Made by a program: the position numbers and the translations under genes. A stretch of 40,396 nucleotides of DNA from positions 1-40,396 of the forward strand of contig CAYWKM010000008.1 of the NCBI GenBank assembly GCA_964459165.1, in the 5' to 3' direction. The DNA comes from RGIG4074 sp964459165. Its GTDB lineage: Bacteria; Bacillota; Clostridia; Christensenellales; Borkfalkiaceae. A model generated the notes under the pieces. The model saw only the letters and a program-made list of their open reading frames with translations, was not told the DNA's origin and did no database searches. This document shows, in pieces, positions 32,700 through 40,396 of the stretch. How positions within the stretch are numbered: position 1 is the first letter of the stretch; each line of letters opens with the position of its first letter.

Positions 32700-32728
32700 A
32701 GTATATAATAAGACGAACGATTTGTCAA
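32700..32728 (-). promoter_or_regulatory. promoter of the Gx-rnf operon
   Basis: Read on the minus strand: TTGACA (32728-32723), a 17-bp spacer and TATACT (32705-32700). The expected start of transcription is about 32693, only 2-4 bases before the ATG at 32690. Confidence 0.8.
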
Positions 32729-32899
32729 TACCAATCTTTTTTTGTTTCGAACGAAAAATTTTTATTGAGGAGATCAGCGAAGGATTTTCATCTCTTTGCC
32801 GGTCGTTTCGTCCGTCGCCGCCAAATAATCGTCGATTTCTCCCGCATAGTTTTTCAGAAAGGTTGACTTTATTTTCAGCCGATGGTAAAATAGAACGGT
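32729..32899. other. divergent intergenic region between the rnf operon and the HAD remnant
   Basis: This region separates the minus-strand rnf promoter from a plus-strand promoter (32863-32891). No gene is well supported. A minus-strand frame ending near 32774 reads NYAGEIDDYLAATDE but has no plausible start. Confidence 0.5.
32863..32891 (+). promoter_or_regulatory. promoter upstream of the HAD remnant and M42 peptidase
   Basis: TTGACT (32863-32868), a 17-bp spacer and TAAAAT (32886-32891). Transcripts would begin near 32898 and run through the HAD remnant into the peptidase operon. Confidence 0.75.
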
Positions 32900-33059
32900 A
32901 TGGAAGCCGAAAAAGATAAAATAAAGAGCAAGGCGGCGAGAGCTTCGGGCGCGAAGGTCGTATGCGTTCCCGACGGGATCCCCCATCGAAGGGGAATCAA
33001 TCCGTTGCGCCGATTATATTTTGCCTTCTTTAGACGAGGCTATCAATATTTTAGAATAA
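32900..33059 (+). pseudogene. C-terminal remnant of a HAD-type phosphatase, frameshifted
   Basis: From ATG 32900 the frame reads KAARASGAKVVCVPDGIP, the end of a HAD hydrolase around motif IV. At the CCCCC run (32980-32984) it then loses sense. Removing one C restores IEGESIRCADYILPSLDEA and NILE, then TAA at 33057-33059, a normal HAD C-terminus. About 150 N-terminal residues, including the catalytic Asp motif, are absent, so even the repaired frame could not be a working phosphatase. A good promoter stands directly upstream. It now probably serves as the leader of the M42 peptidase message. An assembly error in the C-run could explain the frameshift but not the missing N-terminus. Confidence 0.5.
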
Positions 33060-33071
33060 GAGGAAAAAATT

Positions 33072-34115
33072 ATGCAGAAAGCGGAAAATTATAAAGATTA
33101 TACCTGCTCCGTATTAAAAGAAATTTTAGAAGCGGATAGTCCCACGGGCTTTCCCGCCCTTGTCATAGAGAAGCTTCGCGCCGTCCTTTGCCGTATGGGA
33201 TATGAATCGGAAATCTCCAATAAGAACGTGGCGAGCGTTTTCGTCAAGGGAATCTCTTCCCGAAAGAAAATCTGTGTTTCCGCGCACGTCGATACCCTCG
33301 GCGCAATGGTTCGAAGCGTTTCTTCAAACGGCGAAATCCGCTTCACGAAAGTGGGAGGACCGCTCCTTCCCACCCTCGACGGAGAATACTGCCGTATCTA
33401 TACGAGAGACGGCAGGGTTTATACGGGGACGATCCTTTCCTCCTCGCCCTCCGTCCATGTTTTTCCCGACGCGGCGTCTCGGACGAGGGACGAGGACAAT
33501 ATGTATGTTCGGCTCGACGAGGAGGTTTCTTCTTCGGAAGACGTAAGAAGGCTCGGCGTCGAAAACGGATGCTTCATCTGTTACGACGCGAAGACGGTCT
33601 TCACCGAAAGCGGATTCGTAAAATCGAGATTTTTGGACGATAAAGCGGGTTCCGCTTGCCTTTTGACGGTTTTAAAAATGATGAAGGAGGACGGCTTGCG
33701 CCCCGAGTACGACACGACCTTTTGCTTTACGAATTACGAAGAAGTCGGTCACGGAGCGGCGACCGTGGGGAAGGAGGCGGACGAGCTTCTCGCAGTGGAT
33801 ATGGGCTGTATCGGGTTGGACCTCTCCTGCAAGGAAACGCAGGTTTCGATCTGCGCCAAAGATTCGAGCGGTCCGTACGATTATGAGATGGTCAATCGGC
33901 TCATCGATTGCGCCAAGAGGAACGCCGTCGATTACGCCGTGGATATTTATCCTCGTTACAGCTCCGACGTGAGCGCTTCCCGTTCGGCGGGCAACGATGT
34001 GCGCGGGGGATTGATCGGCCCCGGCGTGGCGGCTTCGCACGGAATGGAGAGGACGCATTTAAAGGGAATTTTCGCTACGGTCGATTTGATCGCCTCCTAT
34101 TTGAACCTTCGATAA
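33072..34115 (+). CDS. M42 family metallopeptidase
   Basis: This 347-residue aminopeptidase/cellulase-type M42 protein is a di-metal enzyme that usually forms a large tetrahedral particle in the cytoplasm. Predicted metal ligands are H72 (SAHVDTLG), the bridging Asp in FLDDK (189-190), the Glu pair in NYEEVGHG (223-224), D243 (VDMG) and the late His in SHGMERTH. AAGAGG lies 9 bp before the ATG. It follows the HAD remnant by 12 bp and begins a tight plus-strand operon with shikimate kinase and others. Substrate peptides are unknown. Confidence 0.9.
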   Translation: MQKAENYKDYTCSVLKEILEADSPTGFPALVIEKLRAVLCRMGYESEISNKNVASVFVKGISSRKKICVSAHVDTLGAMVRSVSSNGEIRFTKVGGPLLPTLDGEYCRIYTRDGRVYTGTILSSSPSVHVFPDAASRTRDEDNMYVRLDEEVSSSEDVRRLGVENGCFICYDAKTVFTESGFVKSRFLDDKAGSACLLTVLKMMKEDGLRPEYDTTFCFTNYEEVGHGAATVGKEADELLAVDMGCIGLDLSCKETQVSICAKDSSGPYDYEMVNRLIDCAKRNAVDYAVDIYPRYSSDVSASRSAGNDVRGGLIGPGVAASHGMERTHLKGIFATVDLIASYLNLR

Positions 34116-34145
34116 GAAAAATAAGAACGATATACGGTAGGAAAG

Positions 34146-34646
34146 ATGAAAAACGTTATACTGATCGGAATGCCCGGATGCGGCAAAAGTACCGTCGGCG
34201 TGTTGCTCGCTAAAATGATCGGCTACGGCTACATCGACAGCGACCTCGTCATTCAGACGGAAGAGAAGAAGCTTCTCCGCGAAATTATCGCGGAAAGAGG
34301 AACGGAAGCCTTCAACGCCGTCGAAAACAGGGTCAACGCCGGATTATGGGCGGACAGATGCGTCGTCGCCACCGGAGGGAGCGTCGTCTACGGCGCGGAG
34401 GCTATGGCGCATTTAAAGGATATCGGCGTCGTCGTTTACTTGAAGCTTTCTTATCGGGAAATTTCAAGGAGATTGGGCGATATCGTCGAGCGCGGCGTTT
34501 CCATGAAAGACGGAGAAACGCTTCGCCAGCTCTACGACGAGAGAACCGTCCTTTATGAAAAGTACGCCGACGTCATCGTCGATTGCGAGGGACAGACGGT
34601 CGAGCAATCCGTTCGCGCCGTTTATGCGGAGGTAAAAGATTTATGA
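34146..34646 (+). CDS. aroK: shikimate kinase
   Basis: Shikimate kinase phosphorylates shikimate at O3 in chorismate synthesis. The 166-residue protein has the P-loop GMPGCGKST (8-16), the IDSD substrate motif (about 31-34), TEAFNAVEN in place of the usual FR-x-E block, the ATGGSVVYG loop (about 76-84), and a lid with RLGDIVERGVSM. The FR arginine that normally contacts shikimate is not evident, so another small-molecule substrate is possible. No other aro gene is nearby. Its stop overlaps the next start as ATGA. Confidence 0.75.
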   Translation: MKNVILIGMPGCGKSTVGVLLAKMIGYGYIDSDLVIQTEEKKLLREIIAERGTEAFNAVENRVNAGLWADRCVVATGGSVVYGAEAMAHLKDIGVVVYLKLSYREISRRLGDIVERGVSMKDGETLRQLYDERTVLYEKYADVIVDCEGQTVEQSVRAVYAEVKDL

Positions 34647-35647
34647 GGAATTACGCCATTTACGGCGCGGGCGCCATGGGTACGATACTCGGCGCATATA
34701 TCGCGAATGCGAACGTGAGCATCGATTTGATTTCCCGCAACGAGGCGCACGTCGCCGCGCTAAAGGAAAGGGGAGCCTCCGTGATCGGCAAAGCGGAGTT
34801 TACCCAAAAGGTCTCGGCTCTCTTGCCGGAGGAAATGAACAAAAAATACGACGTCGTTTTCCTCATGACCAAGCAGCGGGAGAATAAGCAGATCGTAACC
34901 TTCCTGAAAGAGTATCTCGCCGAAGACGGCGTCGTCTGCACCCTGCAGAACGGATTGCCCGAATTTTCCGTCGCGGAGGTTATCGGGGAGAAAAGGACGT
35001 ACGGCTGCGCCGTCGCTTGGGGCGCGACGTTCGTCGGAGAGGGCGTAAGCGAGCTTACCTCGGAAAAGCTCTCCTTCGCGCTCGGCGGATTGGACCCGGA
35101 CGAGCTGAGGCTGAGAGAAATCGAATTTCTTCTTTCCCGCATGGGCGAAGTCACTCTCGAAAGAAATCTGATGGGAGCGAGGTTTTCCAAGCTTACCGTC
35201 AACGCGGCGTTTTCCGGGCTTTCCACCGCGACGGGGGAAACGTTCGGCTATATCTATCGAAAAGCAAAGACAAACCGCGTCGCGTTAAAGATCGTCAACG
35301 AATGCTTCGCGGTTGCGGCGGCGGCGGGGATCCGCCTGGAACCCATTCAAGGGCACGATCTTCAGAAGCCTTTGACGTTGGGAAATCCCTTAAAAAATCT
35401 GTTCGCCTCCGCTTTTTTAAAGCTTGCGATGAAAAATCATAAGGATCTTCTTTCCGGTATGCTCATGGATTTAAAGCGGGGCAGAAAATGCGATATCGAT
35501 TTTATCAACGGAACCGTCTGCTCTATCGGAAAAAAGTACGGCGTGGAAACGCCGTATAACGACAGGGTTCTCGAAATCGTTCACGGAATCGAAAACGGTC
35601 TTTACGAGCTTTCGCCCGAAAATATCCGTTTTTTTGAGGAGGCGTAA
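34643..35647 (+). CDS. 2-dehydropantoate 2-reductase family protein (ketopantoate reductase-like)
   Basis: This 334-residue NADPH-dependent reductase starts with the Rossmann motif YGAGAMG (7-13). It contains LQNGLPE (about 99-105), a helix with SKLTVNAAFSGLSTATG (about 184-200), where the Lys is the expected catalytic residue, and a C-terminal DFINGTVCSIGKKYGVETPYN. PanE makes pantoate for coenzyme A, but this family has many paralogues of unknown substrate, and no panB or panC is nearby. ATG 34643 is chosen because GGAGG stands upstream and it overlaps the kinase stop; an upstream in-frame start at 34583 would lie deep in the kinase gene. Confidence 0.8.
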   Translation: MRNYAIYGAGAMGTILGAYIANANVSIDLISRNEAHVAALKERGASVIGKAEFTQKVSALLPEEMNKKYDVVFLMTKQRENKQIVTFLKEYLAEDGVVCTLQNGLPEFSVAEVIGEKRTYGCAVAWGATFVGEGVSELTSEKLSFALGGLDPDELRLREIEFLLSRMGEVTLERNLMGARFSKLTVNAAFSGLSTATGETFGYIYRKAKTNRVALKIVNECFAVAAAAGIRLEPIQGHDLQKPLTLGNPLKNLFASAFLKLAMKNHKDLLSGMLMDLKRGRKCDIDFINGTVCSIGKKYGVETPYNDRVLEIVHGIENGLYELSPENIRFFEEA

Positions 35648-35651
35648 GGAA

Positions 35652-36359
35652 ATGCGGCTCATTTTAATACGCCACGGCGATCCGGATTACGTCAACGACG
35701 GTCTTACCGAAAAGGGAAAGCGGGAAGCCGAGCTCCTCTCGGAGCGCGTAAAAAATTGGAAGGTGACCGACTTTTACTGCTCTCCTTTGGGCAGAGCAAA
35801 GGCGACTGCCGCGCCCTCCATGCAAAAGATGAACCGAACGTATACCGTTCTCGATTGGGCGCAGGAGTTCTTCTATCTGATCGACGACGGCAAAGGGGGC
35901 AAGCGCATCCCTTGGGATTTTTATCCTCACGAGTGGGCGGAGGAGGAGGCGAATTTTCGTAAGAACGAATGGGTTCGCACGCCCGTCATGCAGACGGGGA
36001 ATATCGAGGCTCGCTATCGCGCCGTTTGCGAGGGGATAGACGAGCTCTTCGGAAAATACGGATTAAAGCGCAGCGGCAACTATTATAGGGCGGAACGTCA
36101 TACCGACGATACCGTCGTTATTTTCTGCCATTACGGACTCTCGATGATTCTTCTTTCTCACCTTTTAAATATTTCTGCGCAAGCTCTCCTGCACGGACTG
36201 TTTATGGCTCCGACCTCCGTGACAACGCTCAATACGGAGGAACGTTTCGGCGACGAGGTTTATTTTCGCGCGCAGACGGTTGGGGACACGAGGCATCTTT
36301 TCGCCGGAGGGGAGGAGATCTCCTCCAGCGGCTATTTCGCTCCGATCTTTCAGGGGTGA
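35652..36359 (+). CDS. histidine phosphatase family protein (phosphoglycerate mutase-like)
   Basis: This 235-residue member of the histidine phosphatase superfamily has the phosphohistidine motif RHG at residues 7-9 (LILIRHGDPDY), then CSPLGRAKATA (about 47-57) and the second histidine in VIFCHYGL (about 157-164). It is larger than simple phosphatases through an inserted region around YLIDDGKGGKRIPWDFYPHEWAEEE (in parts, about 80-105). The substrate is unknown. ATG 35652 is preferred; GAGGAGG in the preceding gene's end lies about 9 bp upstream. Two bases follow the reductase stop before a TAAGGAA spacer. Confidence 0.85.
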   Translation: MRLILIRHGDPDYVNDGLTEKGKREAELLSERVKNWKVTDFYCSPLGRAKATAAPSMQKMNRTYTVLDWAQEFFYLIDDGKGGKRIPWDFYPHEWAEEEANFRKNEWVRTPVMQTGNIEARYRAVCEGIDELFGKYGLKRSGNYYRAERHTDDTVVIFCHYGLSMILLSHLLNISAQALLHGLFMAPTSVTTLNTEERFGDEVYFRAQTVGDTRHLFAGGEEISSSGYFAPIFQG

Positions 36360-36406
36360 AGGGTGAAAAATTATCATATAAATAATCGTATAAAGGAATG
36401 AATATT

Positions 36407-38053
36407 ATGGATTTGGAAAAATTGGCGAACGCCTTGATCAAGGACGAAAACGTGAAACCGCTGGACTATTACGAAGAGAGGTATCCTTTGCGCGATTTGC
36501 CCAAGGGCGCGCAGGTGACGAGATTCGCTCCAAGCCCCACCGGTTACTTGCATTTCGGCGGAATCTTCGGCGCGCTCGCCGACGAACGGCTTGCGCATCA
36601 GAGCGGCGGCGTCGTTTGCCTCCGCATCGAAGACACCGACGCGAAGCGCGAAGTGGAAGGAGCCGTCGACGTTATTTTAAACGGCTTTCGTTACCTCGGT
36701 ATCCGTTTTGACGAAGGCGCGCAGATCGGAGGCGAATACGGCCCTTACTATCAGAGGGCTCGCGCCGAAATTTATCACGCCTACGCAAAGGATCTCGTCA
36801 GGAGGGGACTCGCTTATCCTGATTTCAGCACGGAAGAAGAGCTCGCCGCCGTTCGCGAATACCAGACGGCGAATAAGCTTCTCCCCGGCTGCTACGGCGA
36901 ATTTGCCAAGGGCAGAAATTTGACGGAAGAGGAAATTTACGCCAATCTCGAAGCGGGGAAGCCTTACGTGATCCGTTTGAAGTCGCAGGGCGACGTAACC
37001 GTAAAGCATCCCTTTCACGATGAAATCAAAGGGGATATCACCGTCACCGAAAACAATATCGACGTGGTTCTTTTAAAGTCGGACGGCATTCCCACCTATC
37101 ATTTCGCGCACGCCGTAGACGACCATTTTCTGCGCACGACGACGGTCATTCGAGGGGAAGAGTGGCTCTCCTCTCTCCCGATTCATATCGAGCTTTTCCG
37201 AGCGTTGGGATTTCGCCTCCCGAAGTTTGCGCATACCTGCTCTATTCAGAAGATCGACGAGCAGGACGGTTCGCGCAGAAAGATATCCAAGAGAAAAGAC
37301 CCCGAAGCGACCGTCACGTTTTATCAGGAAGAAGGATACCATCCCGAAGCGGTCAAAGCGTATCTTATGACGTTGCTCAATTCCAACTTTGAAGAATGGA
37401 GTCTGAAATTTCCCGATAAGCCGTTGGAAGAGTTCAAATTCTCTTTGAGCAAGATGAGCGCGAGCGGAGCTCTCTTCGATATGACGAAGCTCAACGACGT
37501 TTCAAAAAACGTCATGTCCAAGCTTTCCGAGGAAGAAGCGTTCGACTTTTTGAAGAAATGGGCGGACGAATACGGCACGGAAGAACAGCGATCTCGCTTT
37601 TCGGATAAAGAATATATGCTCAAAGCGCTCGCTCTCTGCATGGGAACTAAGACTAAGAAGAGGAGAAAGGATTTCATCACGGCAAAGCAATCAATGGACG
37701 TCGTCTCCTATTTCTTCGACAGCGCTTTTCATCCCGTATATGAATATCGTTTGGATAAACAGACGGCGAGAGAAATTCTCGAAAAATTCAAAGAAAAATA
37801 TTCTTACGCCGACGACAACGCCGTTTGGTTCAATAAGGTAAAGGAAGTCGGCGCTTCGCTCGGTTTCTGTCCCGATATGAAGGAATATAAAGCGCATCCG
37901 GAAAAATACAGAGGAAACGTGAGCGACGTGGCGGAAGTCGTCCGAATCGCGATAACCGGTCTTTCCAATACGCCCGACCTCTGGACGATCATGCAGATCT
38001 TGGGGGAAGAGAGGTGTCGGGAAAGGCTTGAAGGAGCGATCGCCCGCTTATAA
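36407..38053 (+). CDS. gltX: glutamate--tRNA ligase
   Basis: This 548-residue class I synthetase charges tRNA-Glu. The HIGH-type signature is PSPTGYLHFGG (about 44-54) and the KMSKS loop is KISKRKD (about 293-299). It belongs to the longer Clostridia form with an N-terminal extension reading DLEKLANAL and a YYEERYPLRDLP linker. ATG 36407 is better than ATG 36398, because AAGGA (36393-36397) touches 36398 but is 9 bp from 36407. It ends the plus-strand operon and is followed by a terminator at 38101. Confidence 0.95.
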   Translation: MDLEKLANALIKDENVKPLDYYEERYPLRDLPKGAQVTRFAPSPTGYLHFGGIFGALADERLAHQSGGVVCLRIEDTDAKREVEGAVDVILNGFRYLGIRFDEGAQIGGEYGPYYQRARAEIYHAYAKDLVRRGLAYPDFSTEEELAAVREYQTANKLLPGCYGEFAKGRNLTEEEIYANLEAGKPYVIRLKSQGDVTVKHPFHDEIKGDITVTENNIDVVLLKSDGIPTYHFAHAVDDHFLRTTTVIRGEEWLSSLPIHIELFRALGFRLPKFAHTCSIQKIDEQDGSRRKISKRKDPEATVTFYQEEGYHPEAVKAYLMTLLNSNFEEWSLKFPDKPLEEFKFSLSKMSASGALFDMTKLNDVSKNVMSKLSEEEAFDFLKKWADEYGTEEQRSRFSDKEYMLKALALCMGTKTKKRRKDFITAKQSMDVVSYFFDSAFHPVYEYRLDKQTAREILEKFKEKYSYADDNAVWFNKVKEVGASLGFCPDMKEYKAHPEKYRGNVSDVAEVVRIAITGLSNTPDLWTIMQILGEERCRERLEGAIARL

Positions 38054-38100
38054 TCGACGGGGAAATCGTTTCTCTCCGTAAATTGAATGTTTCATAAAAG

Positions 38101-38138
38101 AAGAGTTCGTTTCCCTATGGGTGGAATCGAACTCTTTT
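38101..38138 (+). terminator. intrinsic terminator after gltX
   Basis: AGAGTTCG (38102-38109) pairs with CGAACTCT (38128-38135); an inner TTCC/GGAA extends the stem past one mismatch. TTT follows. Confidence 0.75.
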
Positions 38139-38181
38139 CGCAAAAATTTATATCATTCGCCGATATTTCATAAAAAAACTC

Positions 38182-38210
38182 TTGACATGGTCGCATTCAA
38201 GCAGTATAAT
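38182..38210 (+). promoter_or_regulatory. promoter of the GntR-ABC operon
   Basis: TTGACA (38182-38187), a 17-bp spacer and TATAAT (38205-38210), a perfect consensus. Confidence 0.87.
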
Positions 38211-38230
38211 TGTATTATAGTATAGATACA
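38211..38230. promoter_or_regulatory. candidate GntR operator
   Basis: TGTAT (38211-38215) faces ATACA (38226-38230) across ten bases of TATAG-like sequence, directly after the -10 box, where repressor binding would block transcription. YtrA-type regulators often bind such dyads in their own promoters. Assignment is inferred. Confidence 0.4.
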
Positions 38231-38251
38231 TTAATATAAAAGGAGGATCGT

Positions 38252-38617
38252 ATGGTATGGGAATTTCAATCGGATATCCCGATTTATAAACAGATCATGG
38301 ATATTCTCATCAAAAGGATATGCAACGGAACTTATCCGTTGGGGGGGAGCGTTCCGTCGGTCAGAGAACTCGCCGAGGAGCTCGGCGTCAATCCCAATAC
38401 GGTACAGCGCGCTTTCGCTTCGTTGGAGGGCGTGCGCATCGTCATGACGCACCGTACGGCGGGAAGGAGAATCACGACGGATCCCGCGCCCGTAAACGAA
38501 TTGCGCGTCTCTCGTGCGCGCGGCATTTTGAAGGACGGAATCAGAGAAGTGGAGGAGTTCGGACTTACGAAGGAGGAGATTTTGAAAATTTTCAAGGAGG
38601 AATATGAAGGATTATGA
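38252..38617 (+). CDS. GntR family regulator, YtrA subfamily
   Basis: This 121-residue protein is a short GntR regulator: a winged helix-turn-helix with VPSVRELAEELGVNPNTVQRAF (in parts, about 34-55) and only a brief helical tail, the YtrA layout. YtrA-type proteins repress their own operon, which usually encodes an ABC transporter. That is the arrangement here, since the ATPase start overlaps its stop by 4 bp. AGGAGG precedes the ATG. A dyad at 38211-38230 may be its operator. The inducing signal is unknown; cell-envelope stress is typical for the family. Confidence 0.9.
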   Translation: MVWEFQSDIPIYKQIMDILIKRICNGTYPLGGSVPSVRELAEELGVNPNTVQRAFASLEGVRIVMTHRTAGRRITTDPAPVNELRVSRARGILKDGIREVEEFGLTKEEILKIFKEEYEGL

Positions 38618-39357
38618 TAGAATGTAAAAATCTCAGTAAGCGGTACGGTCGATTTACTGCGCTCGATCATATCGATTTGCAGCTTGGAGGCGGCAAGATT
38701 GTCGGATTGCTCGGTCCGAACGGAAGCGGCAAGACGACGCTCATAAAAATTCTTGCCGGACTGCTTACGGTGAGCGAAGGGGAGGCCCGCATCGACGGCG
38801 AGGCGATCGGATTGAAGACGAAATCCATGGTTTCCTATCTGCCGGAAAGGACCTATTTTACCCCTTCTATGAGGGTAGAAGAATGTTTGGAACTTTTTTC
38901 GGATTTCTATGCGGATTTTGACCGCGCCAAAGCGGAGGAAATGTTGTTTTCTTTGAATATTCCTTTAACGGCGAAGTTCAAAACGCTTTCCAAGGGAACA
39001 AAAGAGAAGGCGCAGCTTGTCGTCGTTATGTCGAGACGGGCAAAGGTTTACCTTCTCGACGAACCCATCGCCGGCGTCGATCCCGCCGCAAGGGATTATA
39101 TCATGAATACCATTCTGAAAAGTTATAATCCGGAGGCGACCGTCGTCATCTCCACTCATTTGATTTACGACGTAGAATCCGTCATAGACGAATATGTCTT
39201 TATTTGCAACGGGAAAATAATCGAAAAGGGAATCGCGGACGAAATCAGAGAAAAGCAGGGCGTATCGCTCGATCAGCATTTCCGCGATATGTTCCGCTAT
39301 CGGCCTGTTCGTCCCTATCCCTATCAAAATCAGAACGTTCAAGGAGGAAACAACTGA
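38614..39357 (+). CDS. ABC transporter ATP-binding protein (YtrB-like)
   Basis: This 247-residue ABC ATPase has Walker A GPNGSGKTT (34-42), a variant signature LSKGTKEK in place of LSGGQ, Walker B VYLLDEP, a D-loop GVDPAARD and switch histidine STHL. The LSKGT-type signature is common in the YtrB/YxlF-like group found with GntR regulators. It overlaps the regulator upstream and the permease downstream (TGATG), so the three genes form one translationally coupled operon. The transported compound is unknown. Confidence 0.9.
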   Translation: MIECKNLSKRYGRFTALDHIDLQLGGGKIVGLLGPNGSGKTTLIKILAGLLTVSEGEARIDGEAIGLKTKSMVSYLPERTYFTPSMRVEECLELFSDFYADFDRAKAEEMLFSLNIPLTAKFKTLSKGTKEKAQLVVVMSRRAKVYLLDEPIAGVDPAARDYIMNTILKSYNPEATVVISTHLIYDVESVIDEYVFICNGKIIEKGIADEIREKQGVSLDQHFRDMFRYRPVRPYPYQNQNVQGGNN

Positions 39358-40256
39358 TGTTTGGCAAATTATTCAAATACGAATTTTTAAACGTAAAAAA
39401 GTACGGCTTTCCCCTTATCCTTGGCGTGCTGGGCGCAGGAGCGCTCGCGTGGATATCGATATTCTTCTTTTGCAGCTCCTTTCTTGGACTCGGTGATTTC
39501 GAACCTGTGAACGGGGCGGCGTCCATTCAGATTATTTCGATTATGTGCCTTATGCTTCTTTCCGTCGTCTTGATCGCAATCGCCGTGTCTTCGGTCGCGC
39601 TTGCCGTCATATTAATTGTAAGGTACTATAACAGCATGACGAAGGACGAAGCTTACCTCACCTTTACTCTTCCCGTAAGGGTGACGGATATCATCTGGAC
39701 AAAGATTCTCAACGCCGTCGTTTGGGCGCTTATGCTCTTCGTCGTTATAGGGATTATCGTCGTCGGATGCGTGCTTTCCTTTTCGTTGGGCGCGTTCGTA
39801 TGGGGAGAGGTTCCCGTTTTAGAGGGAATAACCTGCGTTGCGGAGGCGTTTAAGGAGATTTATGTATTCTTAAAGGAATTTTTCTTCGAAACGGGAGTTT
39901 TCGGTCCGATGTTTGCCTCGTCGGTTATCCTCTCTTCGATTGAAGGGGTTCTCTCCCCGTTTGTCGGAATCTTTATCTGTTACGCCGTCATTTCCTTTGT
40001 CTCTATGATCGCACGCAAGAATAGGGTCTTATACGTGGTACTTATTCTCATCGGCATTTCTTTTGCGAGACAGATGATTTCCGGCGCGCTTGAAAGCATA
40101 CAGCTCGTCGGTCTGATTTCCTCGGGAGACGAAACGACCTTGGCTGTGTTTGAATTGGTCAAGCGGATAATCATGCTTCTGATTACCGTCGGTCTCGGCG
40201 TCGGGTCCTTCTTTGTCTGCAAATATGTTTCAGAAAAGAAATTGAATCTTGAATAA
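39357..40256 (+). CDS. ABC transporter permease (ABC-2-like)
   Basis: This 299-residue membrane protein has about six hydrophobic segments, the first at about 20-42, then pairs near 58-88, 113-140 and 190-220, and two late ones (about 225-245 and 262-285). It starts with MFGKLFKYEFLNVKKYG, typical of permeases paired with YtrB-like ATPases. The ATG at 39357 overlaps the ATPase stop, and GGAGG (39342-39347 region) fits. Longer frames starting upstream would lie inside the ATPase gene. Substrate unknown. A terminator follows at 40279. Confidence 0.8.
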   Translation: MFGKLFKYEFLNVKKYGFPLILGVLGAGALAWISIFFFCSSFLGLGDFEPVNGAASIQIISIMCLMLLSVVLIAIAVSSVALAVILIVRYYNSMTKDEAYLTFTLPVRVTDIIWTKILNAVVWALMLFVVIGIIVVGCVLSFSLGAFVWGEVPVLEGITCVAEAFKEIYVFLKEFFFETGVFGPMFASSVILSSIEGVLSPFVGIFICYAVISFVSMIARKNRVLYVVLILIGISFARQMISGALESIQLVGLISSGDETTLAVFELVKRIIMLLITVGLGVGSFFVCKYVSEKKLNLE

Positions 40257-40278
40257 ATACCTTTTCTTATGAGAGAAG

Positions 40279-40300
40279 TCCGGCTTTCGCCGGATTTTTC
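40279..40300 (+). terminator. intrinsic terminator of the GntR-ABC operon
   Basis: TCCGGC (40279-40284) pairs with GCCGGA (40289-40294) around TTTC, followed by TTTTTC. Confidence 0.88.
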
Positions 40301-40384
40301 TTTGGGAGGAAAGAAAATCGCGGAGCGGCCGAAAGTCAAGAAAAAAATTTTTAAAAAAAAAGGGAAAAAAGTGCGAAAAAAGAG

Positions 40385-40390
40385 TTGACA
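40385..40390 (+). promoter_or_regulatory. possible -35 box cut by the window edge
   Basis: TTGACA occurs at 40385-40390 after a very A-rich stretch. Any -10 box would lie beyond the window, so this is only a candidate for the next gene's promoter. Confidence 0.3.
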
Positions 40391-40396
40391 AGAGGA

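Noticed and set aside
32774..32986. Minus-strand 70-codon frame ending in EIDDYLAATDETTGKEMK
   Set aside because: The end looks protein-like, but its start lies inside the HAD remnant, it covers the plus-strand promoter, and no ribosome binding site was found.

Overview
The window looks like a chromosomal segment of an uncultured gut-type Clostridium relative (class Clostridia, Bacillota) of moderate GC. This is an inference from gene content and signals. It carries RNase Y, two-ATPase ECF transport, a PTS EIIC, DegV, an Rrf2-nifS-nifU run and an rnfCDGEAB operon. GGAGG-type ribosome binding sites, TTGACA-17-TATAAT promoters and U-tailed hairpins recur throughout. No rRNA, tRNA, CRISPR array, insertion sequence or phage gene was seen.

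Layout, left to right. 1-5.5 kb: a possible 3' end of an upstream gene; a YgbA-type protein in an operon with a complete ECF transporter (S component, EcfT, fused double ATPase); a cytidylate kinase-like protein; a Cys/Asn-rich small protein in its own unit; a YihY/BrkB membrane protein. 5.7-10.1 kb: a four-gene sugar/glycan operon (ThDP enzyme, epimerase, KDPG-type aldolase, polyprenyl-phosphate glycosyltransferase). 10.3-15.6 kb: RNase Y and a heterodimeric ABC exporter. 15.8-19.3 kb: a CNNM/CorC protein and the Rrf2-nifS-nifU iron-sulfur assembly set. 19.3-24.2 kb: GNAT, Nudix, YgjP-like metallopeptidase, PTS EIIC and DegV genes, with the AT-richest and least dense stretch around the GNAT gene. 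24.2-25.7 kb: a 680-bp gene-poor gap and an Mrp ATPase.

25.8-32.7 kb, minus strand: a Gx-type membrane protein and rnfC-D-G-E-A-B, the ion-pumping ferredoxin:NAD+ oxidoreductase. RnfG is very unusual: 651 residues with four TGAT flavinylation-type motifs in a duplicated modular layout. 32.9-40.4 kb, plus strand: a frameshifted HAD phosphatase remnant, M42 peptidase, shikimate kinase, ketopantoate reductase-like protein, histidine phosphatase, GltX, and a GntR/ABC ATPase/permease operon.

The strongest candidates for something undescribed are the multi-flavin RnfG and the ThDP enzyme/epimerase/aldolase/glycosyltransferase operon. Weaker leads are the Cys/Asn-rich 92-residue protein, a dyad resembling a metal-repressor site ahead of the YgbA-ECF operon, a structured leader on the CNNM/CorC gene, and several start codons placed 7-9 nt after a -10 box.
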